DNA of 64,000 bases, taken from positions 434,001 through 498,000 of the forward strand of contig NZ_JAKRKC020000003.1 in the NCBI RefSeq assembly GCF_022664455.2, in the 5' to 3' direction. Under the pieces are notes generated by a model. The model searched no databases. It saw only the letters and a program-made list of their open reading frames with translations, and was not told where the DNA came from. Of this stretch, positions 57,802-64,000 are shown piece by piece. The first letter of the stretch is position 1; each line of letters begins with the position of its first letter. This stretch comes from Actinomadura luzonensis. GTDB lineage: Bacteria; Actinomycetota; Actinomycetes; Streptosporangiales; Streptosporangiaceae. The translations under genes and the position numbers were made by a program.

Positions 57802-59348
57802 CACGTCTCCTCAGTGCCGGCGATGGCGCCGGTCATGTAGCCGCCCAGCCGCTCGGGCGTGATGTCGGACGGGTCGAGCGCGGCCACGAGGCGCCCGCGG
57901 TAGATGACCCGGATCGTGTCGGACAGGCCGATCAGCTCGTCGAGGTCGGCCGAGATGAGCAGCACGGCGAGGCCGGCGGCGCGGGCGTTGCGGAGGTGGT
58001 CCCAGATGGCGGCCTGGGCGCCGACGTCGACGCCGCGCGTGGGGTGCGCGGCGATGAGGAACTTCGGCTCGCTGCTCATCTCGCGGCCGACGATGAGCTT
58101 CTGCTGGTTGCCGCCGGACAGCGCGAGGGCCAGGGTCTCGACGCTCGGGGTGCGCACGTCGTACTCCTTGACGATGCGCTCGGTGTCGGCCTTGGAGGCG
58201 CGCCGGTCCACCCAGATGCCCTTCCTGGCGGGCTTCCTGGTCTGGTGGCCGAGGACGCGGTTCTCCCACAGCGACGCCTCCAGGAGCAGGCCCTGGCGGT
58301 GGCGGTCCTCGGGGATGTAGCCGATGCCGGCCTCGCGGCGCTTCAGCGTGGGCCAGGCGCTCACGTCCTGCCCGGCGAGCCGGATCAGGCCCTGGGCCGG
58401 GCGGATGCCCATGATGGCCTCGATCAGCTCGGACTGGCCGTTGCCCTCGACGCCCGCGATGCCGAGGATCTCGCCCTCGTGGATGTCGAACGACACGTCG
58501 TCCAGCAGCCGCCGCTTGCCGTCGGTCTCGACGGTGAGGTGCGCGGCCTGGAAGGCCACCCGGTCGGTGACGGTGGACTCGCGCGTCTCGGGCGTGGGCA
58601 GCTCGCTGCCGACCATCAGCTCGGCGAGCTGGCGGGCGCTCGCGACCTCGGCGCGCGGCATGCTCGCGACCGTGGTGCCGCGCCGGATCACCGTGATGGC
58701 GTCGGCGATGTCGAGCACCTCGTCGAGCTTGTGGGAGATGAAGATGACGGTCAGGCCCTCGGCCTTGAGCTCGCGCAGGTTCTGGAAGAGCTCCTCGACC
58801 TCCTGCGGGACGAGCACGGCCGTCGGCTCGTCGAGGATCAGGATGCGGGCGCCCCGGTAGAGCACCTTGAGGATCTCCACGCGCTGGCGGTCGCCGACGC
58901 CGAGGTCCTCCACGAGCCTGCCGGGATCGACGCGCAGGCCGTGCGAGGCGGCCAGTTGCTCGATGCGCACCCGCGCCGCGTTGGTGTCGAGCACGCCGGC
59001 CTTGGTCGGCTCGGCGCCGAGGACGATGTTCTCCAGCACGGTGAGGTTGTCGGCCAGCATGAAGTGCTGGTGGACCATGCCGATGCCGACGGCGATGGCG
59101 TCGCTCGGCGTGCGGAAGCTGACCTCCGTGCCGTTCACCTTGATCGTGCCCTCGTCCGGCTTCTGCATGCCGTAGAGGATCTTCATCAGGGTGGATTTGC
59201 CCGCGCCGTTCTCTCCCACGATGGCGTGCACCGTCCCGGGTCTGACGGTGATGCGGATGTCATGGTTCGCGACGACACCGGGGAAACGCTTGGTGATGCC
59301 CTCCAGCTCTACGGCGGGTTTCGCCGTGGCCAGGGTGTCAGCACTCAT
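57801..59348 (-). CDS. Nucleoside ABC transporter ATP-binding protein (two ATPase domains)
   Basis: 515-residue double ATPase of the sugar/nucleoside group. The first domain has Walker [36 protein letters not shown] and Walker [12 protein letters not shown]. The second has a degenerate Walker A ([14 protein letters not shown]), the signature [20 protein letters not shown] and ADLDELIGL. This degenerate second site is normal for the family. It powers the two permeases downstream. Preceded by GGAGAGGCGAA. A weak hairpin (59385-59406) separates it from the lipoprotein gene. Confidence 0.93.
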   Translation of the reverse strand: MSADTLATAKPAVELEGITKRFPGVVANHDIRITVRPGTVHAIVGENGAGKSTLMKILYGMQKPDEGTIKVNGTEVSFRTPSDAIAVGIGMVHQHFMLADNLTVLENIVLGAEPTKAGVLDTNAARVRIEQLAASHGLRVDPGRLVEDLGVGDRQRVEILKVLYRGARILILDEPTAVLVPQEVEELFQNLRELKAEGLTVIFISHKLDEVLDIADAITVIRRGTTVASMPRAEVASARQLAELMVGSELPTPETRESTVTDRVAFQAAHLTVETDGKRRLLDDVSFDIHEGEILGIAGVEGNGQSELIEAIMGIRPAQGLIRLAGQDVSAWPTLKRREAGIGYIPEDRHRQGLLLEASLWENRVLGHQTRKPARKGIWVDRRASKADTERIVKEYDVRTPSVETLALALSGGNQQKLIVGREMSSEPKFLIAAHPTRGVDVGAQAAIWDHLRNARAAGLAVLLISADLDELIGLSDTIRVIYRGRLVAALDPSDITPERLGGYMTGAIAGTEET

Positions 59349-59384
59349 TTCGCCTCTCCTAGGAGCAGGGCGGGATAGACAGAA

Positions 59385-59406
59385 GGCCCGAAGCGGACTC
59401 CGGGCC
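59385..59406 (-). terminator. Weak hairpin between the BMP lipoprotein and ATPase genes
   Basis: GGCCCG pairs with CGGGCC across a 10-base loop in the 81-base gap. It may act as a partial terminator so that the binding protein is made in excess over the membrane parts, a common arrangement in importer operons. Confidence 0.4.
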
Positions 59407-59429
59407 CTCGGTCGTCGGTCCTGCCCAGG

Positions 59430-60503
59430 TTACGGCTTGGCCGGAACCGTGATCTTGCCGTCGACGATGTCCTTCTTGGCAGCGTCGAGCTTGTCCTTGA
59501 TGTCGTCGATCTCGCCACCGGTGGTGGCCAGGCCGACGCCGTCGACCTTGAGGTCGTAGACCGTGTCGCTGCCGCCCTTGGCGCCGCCCTGGAAGGCCTT
59601 GATGAACTCGAACACGCCGACGTCCACGCGCTTGAGCATCGAGGTCATGATGACCTTCTGCAGGTCGCTCTCCTTGACCGTCTGGCGCTGGTCGGAGTCG
59701 ACGCCGATCGCCTTCTTGCCGGCCGCGGCCGCCGCCTGGAACACGCCGAGACCGGAGTCACCGGAGGCGTGGTAGACGATGTCCGCGCCGTCCTGGTACA
59801 TCTTCTCGGCCGCGAGCTTGCCCTTGTCGGGGGCCTTGAAGCCGGAGAAGTCACCGTCGGGGGTGAGGTACTTGACGTCGATCTTGGCGTCCGCCTTGAC
59901 CGACTTCACGCCGGCCTGGAAGCCCGCCTGGAACTTCTTGATCAGGTCGTTCTCGACGCCGCCGACGAAGCCGACGTGGCCGCTCTTCGACTTGAGCGCG
60001 GCGGCGACGCCCGCCAGGTAGGAGCCCTGCTCCTCGGCGAACAGCAGGCCCGTCACGTTGGGGGCGTTGCTGGCGGAGTCGACGACCGCGAACTGGATGT
60101 CGGGGTACTCCTCGGCGGCCTTCTTGATGTCCTCGCCGTAGGCGAAGCCGACGCCGATGATCGGGTTGTAGCCCGCGTCGGCGAGCTGGCGCAGCAGGTC
60201 GCCGCGGTTGGAGCCGTCGGCGGCCGGGCTCAGCTCCTTGATGTCCGCGCCGAGCTCGGTCTTGGCCTTCTCCAGACCCGCGTACGCGGCGTCGTTGAAG
60301 GACTTGTCACCGCGCCCGCCGACGTCGAACGCCAGGCCCACCTTGAGCCCGCCCTGCGGCGCCGCGCTGCTGGCGCCGGCGCTGCTCGGCGCCTCGCTGG
60401 CCGTGGTGCCCCCGCTGTTGCCGCCACCACACGCGGCAGCCGCCATGAGCATGACGCCGGCCACGGAGCCGAACGTCACTTTGCTGAATCGCTTGCCGAG
60501 CAA
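59430..60503 (-). CDS. BMP-family nucleoside-binding lipoprotein
   Basis: 357-residue lipoprotein with lipobox AAAC (Cys at residue 25), followed by a Gly/Ser linker. Family marks: VGLAFDVGGRGDKSFNDAAY, AGLEKAKTELGADIKEL, GVGFAYGEDIKKAAEEYPDI, FAVVDSASNAPNVTGLLFAE and EQGSYLAGVAAALKSKS, HVGFVGGVENDLIKKFQAGF. BMP lipoproteins (Med/PnrA-like) bind purine or other nucleosides for import. The TTG start follows AAGGGAG with five-base spacing; an ATG at 60539 has no ribosome site. First gene of the uptake/salvage cluster. Confidence 0.92.
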   Translation of the reverse strand: MLGKRFSKVTFGSVAGVMLMAAAACGGGNSGGTTASEAPSSAGASSAAPQGGLKVGLAFDVGGRGDKSFNDAAYAGLEKAKTELGADIKELSPAADGSNRGDLLRQLADAGYNPIIGVGFAYGEDIKKAAEEYPDIQFAVVDSASNAPNVTGLLFAEEQGSYLAGVAAALKSKSGHVGFVGGVENDLIKKFQAGFQAGVKSVKADAKIDVKYLTPDGDFSGFKAPDKGKLAAEKMYQDGADIVYHASGDSGLGVFQAAAAAGKKAIGVDSDQRQTVKESDLQKVIMTSMLKRVDVGVFEFIKAFQGGAKGGSDTVYDLKVDGVGLATTGGEIDDIKDKLDAAKKDIVDGKITVPAKP

Positions 60504-60762
60504 GGCGACTCCCTTCCATTTCCCCGCCGTCGGGTTCATCGCAGGCGCGAAGAAACGTACGGCACCTGCACGGAAGATAGTTGCTTGACCAGGGCAGACC
60601 AAACCGGCACACAGGGTCGCAACCGCTCCGTTATCGACATCAGGCGCGTCCGTGACCTAGGTTCCGCGCCATCCGACACGCTATCCGCGAGAACAGGTTT
60701 TGCCCAACTTTGGCACTCCCTGCCCCCTTGTCCGACGGCCGATCTTGACAGAGATTCCGAAC

Positions 60763-62643
60763 ATGCACCCTAGGAGACTTTTAGCCGTGCCGCTGGCCGC
60801 GCTCCTCGTCGCGGCCGTGACCGGCCCCGCGCCGGCCGCGGCGGACACCCCTGCCGTCAAGGTCGAGAACAACGCCACCCAGCCGGTCTTCTCCCGGGCC
60901 GACGCCGTCAAGCAGACCGTCCACGTCGAGGTCGCGGGCACCGACAGCGACTCCGACGGCCGCCCGGACCGGGTCGCGGTGGACATCCTGCGGCCCAAGG
61001 AGACCGAGGCCGGGCTCAAGGTCCCGGTGATCATGGAGGCCAGCCCGTACTACGCGGGCGGCAACGACGTCGCCAACTACCCCGTGGACGTGGACGAGAA
61101 CGGCAACCCGCTGCCCACGCTGAGGGCCCAGGCGAACAAGCTGGCCGCCGAGCCGTTCGACGGCTACTACGACAACTACTTCGTGCCCCGCGGCTACGCC
61201 GTCGCGCTGGTGGAGAACCTGGGCAGCGGCCGCGCCACCGGCTGCCCTACCTCCGGCGACCGCAACGAGACCGCCGGCCCGAAGGCCGTCATCGACTGGC
61301 TGAACGGCCGGGCCAAGGGCTACGACGCCGACGGCAACCCGGTCGAGGCCACCTGGTCCACCGGCAACGTCGGCATGATCGGCGTCTCCTACAACGGCAC
61401 CCTGCCCAACGCCGTCGCCGCCACCGGCGTCGAGGGCCTGCGCACGATCGTGCCGATCGCCGCGATCTCGTCCTGGTACGACTACTACCGCGCCAACGGC
61501 GGCGTCCTCGCCCCCGGCGGCTTCCAGGGCGAGGACCTGGACGTGCTCGCCAAGTACGTCCTGACCAGGGAGAACGGCCAGGAGGTGTGCGGCCCCCTGA
61601 TCGACTCCATCACCGCCGCCCAGGACCGCGTCACCGGCGACTACAGCGCCTTCTGGGCCGCCCGCAACTACCTGAACGACGTGGACAAGGTCAAGGCCAG
61701 CGTCTTCGTCGTGCACGGCCTGAACGACTGGAACGTCAAGACCAAGCAGTTCGCCCAGTGGTGGTACGCCCTGGCCGAGCGGAACGTGCCGCGCAAGATC
61801 TGGCTGCACCAGGGCACCCACATGAACCCGTTCTCGCTGCGCACCGCCGAGTGGCTGCGCCAGCTCCACGGCTGGTTCGACCACTGGCTGTACGGCATCG
61901 ACTCGGGCATCACGCGCGAGCCGCAGGCCGACGTGGAGATCGGGCCCGGCCAGTGGGAGCGGCACGCCTCGTGGCCGCTGCCCGGCGCCGCGACCGTGCC
62001 GCTGCACCTGGGCTCCGGCGGGCGGCTGGGGCTGCTGCCGCGCCCGCTGTCGGGGCGCGAGACGTTCACCGACCAGAAGACCAGGACCGCCGAGCAGCTC
62101 GTCGAGGCGAGCGGCGCGGACCCGAACCGGCTCGCCTACACCACCGGGGAGCTGCCGGCCGACGTGCGGATCTCCGGCACGCCCCGGGTGTCGGTGCGCG
62201 CCTCCTTCGCCGGCGGCTCCTCGCCGTACCTGACGGCGCTGCTGGTCGACCACGGCAGCGACACCCGGGCCAACGGCACGCTGGTGCCGACCGGCGAGAC
62301 CTATTGCTACGGCCAGGGCGTGCCGGGCGACACCGGGTGCACCGCGCTGCGCACGCTCGGCACCGCGGTGACCCCGTACAAGATCGTCACGCGGGGCTGG
62401 CTGGACGTGCGCAACCGGCACCGCGCCGACCGGACCGAGCCGCTGCGGGCGGGCAAGGAGTACGACTTCACCTGGGACTTCCAGCCGACGGACTACCTGG
62501 TCAAGAAGGGCCACCGGCTGAGCCTGGTGATCATCTCCACCGACCGCGACTACACCCTGCGCTACCCGCCGGGCACGCGGATCACGGTCGCGCCCGGCAG
62601 GTCGGCGCTGCGGCTGCCGGTGGTCACGCCAGCGCGCTGGTGA
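60763..62643 (+). CDS. Secreted Xaa-Pro dipeptidyl-peptidase (S15 family)
   Basis: 626-residue secreted enzyme. Signal peptide: RRLLAVPLAALLVAAVTGPA with cleavage after AAA. The alpha/beta-hydrolase domain has the nucleophile motif MIGVSYNGTLPN, the acid in VVHGLNDWNVKTKQ and the His in LHQGTHMNPF; residues about 415-626 form the C-terminal beta-jelly-roll of the S15/CocE family. S15 enzymes release X-Pro dipeptides from peptide ends. ATG at 60763 lies in front of the signal; only a weak GAGA is present upstream, so expression may be low or leader-dependent. Its last 20 bases overlap the convergent M20 gene. Confidence 0.9.
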   Translation: MHPRRLLAVPLAALLVAAVTGPAPAAADTPAVKVENNATQPVFSRADAVKQTVHVEVAGTDSDSDGRPDRVAVDILRPKETEAGLKVPVIMEASPYYAGGNDVANYPVDVDENGNPLPTLRAQANKLAAEPFDGYYDNYFVPRGYAVALVENLGSGRATGCPTSGDRNETAGPKAVIDWLNGRAKGYDADGNPVEATWSTGNVGMIGVSYNGTLPNAVAATGVEGLRTIVPIAAISSWYDYYRANGGVLAPGGFQGEDLDVLAKYVLTRENGQEVCGPLIDSITAAQDRVTGDYSAFWAARNYLNDVDKVKASVFVVHGLNDWNVKTKQFAQWWYALAERNVPRKIWLHQGTHMNPFSLRTAEWLRQLHGWFDHWLYGIDSGITREPQADVEIGPGQWERHASWPLPGAATVPLHLGSGGRLGLLPRPLSGRETFTDQKTRTAEQLVEASGADPNRLAYTTGELPADVRISGTPRVSVRASFAGGSSPYLTALLVDHGSDTRANGTLVPTGETYCYGQGVPGDTGCTALRTLGTAVTPYKIVTRGWLDVRNRHRADRTEPLRAGKEYDFTWDFQPTDYLVKKGHRLSLVIISTDRDYTLRYPPGTRITVAPGRSALRLPVVTPARW

Positions 62644-63850
62644 CCGACGGGTCGAGCGGCCCGACCTCCCACAGGGCGGTGAACGCGGTGGCGGCCATGA
62701 CCCGCACGCCCATCGCGATCGCCTTCTCGTCCACGTCGAAGGTGCCCTGGTGGATGTCGTAGGTGACGCCGTCGGGGGACCGGGTGCCGAGGCGGGCGAA
62801 CGCGCCCGGCACCGACTCCAGGTACCAGGCGAAGTCCTCGCCGCCGAGCGACTGCTGGGTGGGCACCACGGCGCCCGCGCCCAGCACGCGCTCGGCGGCC
62901 TCGCCCAGCATCTCGACGCTGACCTCGTCGTTGACGACCGGCGGCACGCCACGGGTGTAGTCCATGGTGGCCTCGATGCCGTAGGCGCTCGCGACCGACT
63001 CCAGCAGCGACTTGATCAGGTCGGGGGCCGCGTGCCAGGCGTTCTCGTCCAGGCAGCGCACGGTGCCCTCGGCGATGCCGTCGTCGGGGATCGCGTTGGC
63101 GGCCGAGCCGGCCTCGACGCGGCCCCAGACGAGGCTGAGCGAGGAGCGCGGGTCGACCCGGCGCGACAGCGCGGCGGGCAGCTCGGTGAGGATCTTGGCC
63201 AGCGCGAAGACCAGGTCGGCGGTCAGGTGCGGGCGGGCCGTGTGGCCGCCGGGGCCGGAGACGCGGACGGTCAGCCGGTCGCAGGCCGAGGTGATCGGGC
63301 CGGTGCGCAGGCCGAGCTGGCCGACGTCCACCCGGGGGTCGCAGTGCAGGCCGAAGATGCGGTCGACGCCGCTGATGCCGCCGTGCGCCATGACCTCCAG
63401 GGCGCCGCCGGGCAGCTCCTCGGCGGGCTGGAAGATCAGCCGGACCCGGCCGGGCAGCAGCCCCGCCGCGGCCTGCTGGGCGAGGAAGAGCGAGGTGCCG
63501 AGCAGCACCGTGGTGTGCACGTCGTGACCGCACGCGTGGCAGGCGCCCGCCACCGTGGAGCGGTAGGGGACGTCCTTCTCGTCCTGCAGCGGCAGCGCGT
63601 CGATGTCGGCGCGCAGGGCCACCGTGGGGCCGTCGCCGCTGCCCACGTCGCAGATCAGGCCCGTGCCCCTGGGGAGCACCTGCGGGCTCAGCCCGGCGGC
63701 GCTGAGCCGCTCGGCGATCCGCTGCGTCGTGCGGTATTCGGCGAAGGCGAGCTCCGGGTGCATGTGGAGGTCGCGGCGGAACGCCACGAGATCCTGCTCG
63801 GTCTCCGCCAGGAACGCGTCGAGTTCCCCCCGCAGCTCACGTCCCCGCAT
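62624..63850 (-). CDS. M20D amidohydrolase (HipO/IAA-amino-acid hydrolase-like)
   Basis: 408-residue amidohydrolase. FRRDLHMHPELAFAEYRTTQ, VALRADIDALPLQDE, HACGHDVHTTVLLG (metal-site Cys/His), IFQPAEELPGGALEVMAHGG (Glu pair), GLHCDPRVDVGQLGLR and LGGEDFAWYLESVPGAF give a full M20D motif set. These enzymes cleave N-acyl or N-carbamoyl amino acids, for example hippurate or indole-acetyl amino acids. Substrate unknown. It is convergent with the S15 peptidase gene, overlapping by 20 bases. Confidence 0.92.
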   Translation of the reverse strand: MRGRELRGELDAFLAETEQDLVAFRRDLHMHPELAFAEYRTTQRIAERLSAAGLSPQVLPRGTGLICDVGSGDGPTVALRADIDALPLQDEKDVPYRSTVAGACHACGHDVHTTVLLGTSLFLAQQAAAGLLPGRVRLIFQPAEELPGGALEVMAHGGISGVDRIFGLHCDPRVDVGQLGLRTGPITSACDRLTVRVSGPGGHTARPHLTADLVFALAKILTELPAALSRRVDPRSSLSLVWGRVEAGSAANAIPDDGIAEGTVRCLDENAWHAAPDLIKSLLESVASAYGIEATMDYTRGVPPVVNDEVSVEMLGEAAERVLGAGAVVPTQQSLGGEDFAWYLESVPGAFARLGTRSPDGVTYDIHQGTFDVDEKAIAMGVRVMAATAFTALWEVGPLDPSVTSALA

Positions 63851-63972
63851 ATGTCACCGTCCCGTCCCAATGCCGCGCGCCACATCACTATGAACCAGCG
63901 CGGCTAGTGCGCTGTCGTACTCGTCCACTTCGCGCCGTGGGCCGCCGTGGTCGAGCGGCCGACTCGGCGAAT

Positions 63973-63999
63973 CAAAAAACACACCCGCTGGTTCGGGTG
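63973..63999 (-). terminator. Rho-independent terminator of a gene beyond the right edge
   Basis: On the minus strand CACCCG-AACCAG-CGGGTG forms a 6-base-pair hairpin followed by TGTTTTTTG, a classic T-run. It must end a leftward gene that lies past 64000. The remaining stretch 63851-63972 holds the promoter of the M20D gene and nothing else I recognise. Confidence 0.75.
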
Positions 64000-64000
64000 C

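Noticed and set aside
63930-63972. Possible tRNA-like sequence (GTCGAGCGGCCGACTC) near the right edge
   Set aside because: The D-arm-like string is not followed by an anticodon arm or T-arm at the proper distance, and a protein-gene terminator follows.
1-64000. CRISPR arrays, transposases, integrases, attachment sites or replication origin
   Set aside because: No regularly spaced direct repeats with unique spacers, no terminal inverted repeats with transposase, and no DnaA-box cluster were seen. Base composition and codon use look even across the window.

Overview
This is high-GC actinomycete chromosome. Supporting signs are strong G/C bias at third codon positions, frequent GTG/TTG starts, ATGA/GTGA/TTGA stop-start overlaps, and an actinomycete-type gas-vesicle cluster. 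ABC sugar importers lack their own ATPase, and there are many one-component regulators. A member of the Streptosporangiales is plausible, but this is inference from gene content only. I see no rRNA, tRNA, CRISPR array, insertion sequence or phage gene.

Layout. 1-191 is the start of a TetR gene cut by the window edge. 221-3631 is a gas-vesicle operon on the minus strand, in the order gvpA-F-G-O-J-L-S-K. 3764-12584 is a sugar locus: a LacI regulator coupled to an intracellular GH3 glycosidase, a ROK regulator, and a divergent binding protein with two permeases. 12986-20356 is a block of small signalling and envelope genes: a DsbA-like protein, a secreted DUF2690-like protein facing an XRE-transmembrane sensor across a helically phased repeat array, two leaderless CAP-domain paralogues, an ECF sigma factor with a membrane partner, and an ArsR/hydrolase pair. 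20527-33595 is a plant-polysaccharide locus: GH74-CBM2, SDR plus GH16-like, DoxX, and an operon GH31 - binding protein - two permeases - secreted GH3. It looks built for xyloglucan. The same ROK-type operator (TTGGT-N6-ACCAA) lies in front of the ROK/importer divergon near 8.97 kb and in front of the GH31 operon near 33.64 kb, which suggests one regulon.

33792-41850 carries an LpdA-like flavoprotein, a gamma-glutamylcyclotransferase-like protein, an MHS-family transporter, an Lrp regulator coupled to an M20 hydrolase, purine nucleoside phosphorylase and a phosphohexomutase. 41857-47100 holds a MerR - ECF sigma - GyrI-like operon and a TetR - acyl-CoA ligase - enoyl-CoA hydratase operon. 47123-53708 has adenosine deaminase with a small membrane protein, a cupin plus lipoprotein pair, an unusual sigma-like/transmembrane/beta-propeller fusion, and a MarR-DHA2 efflux divergon with three evenly spaced palindromes. 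53716-60503 is a nucleoside uptake and salvage cluster: BMP lipoprotein, ATPase, two permeases, cytidine deaminase and thymidine phosphorylase. The window ends with a secreted S15 peptidase, an M20 amidohydrolase and a terminator for a gene lying beyond 64000.

Starts were chosen from ribosome-binding-site spacing, stop-start overlaps and family length. All assignments are from reading translated sequence; no database search was run.
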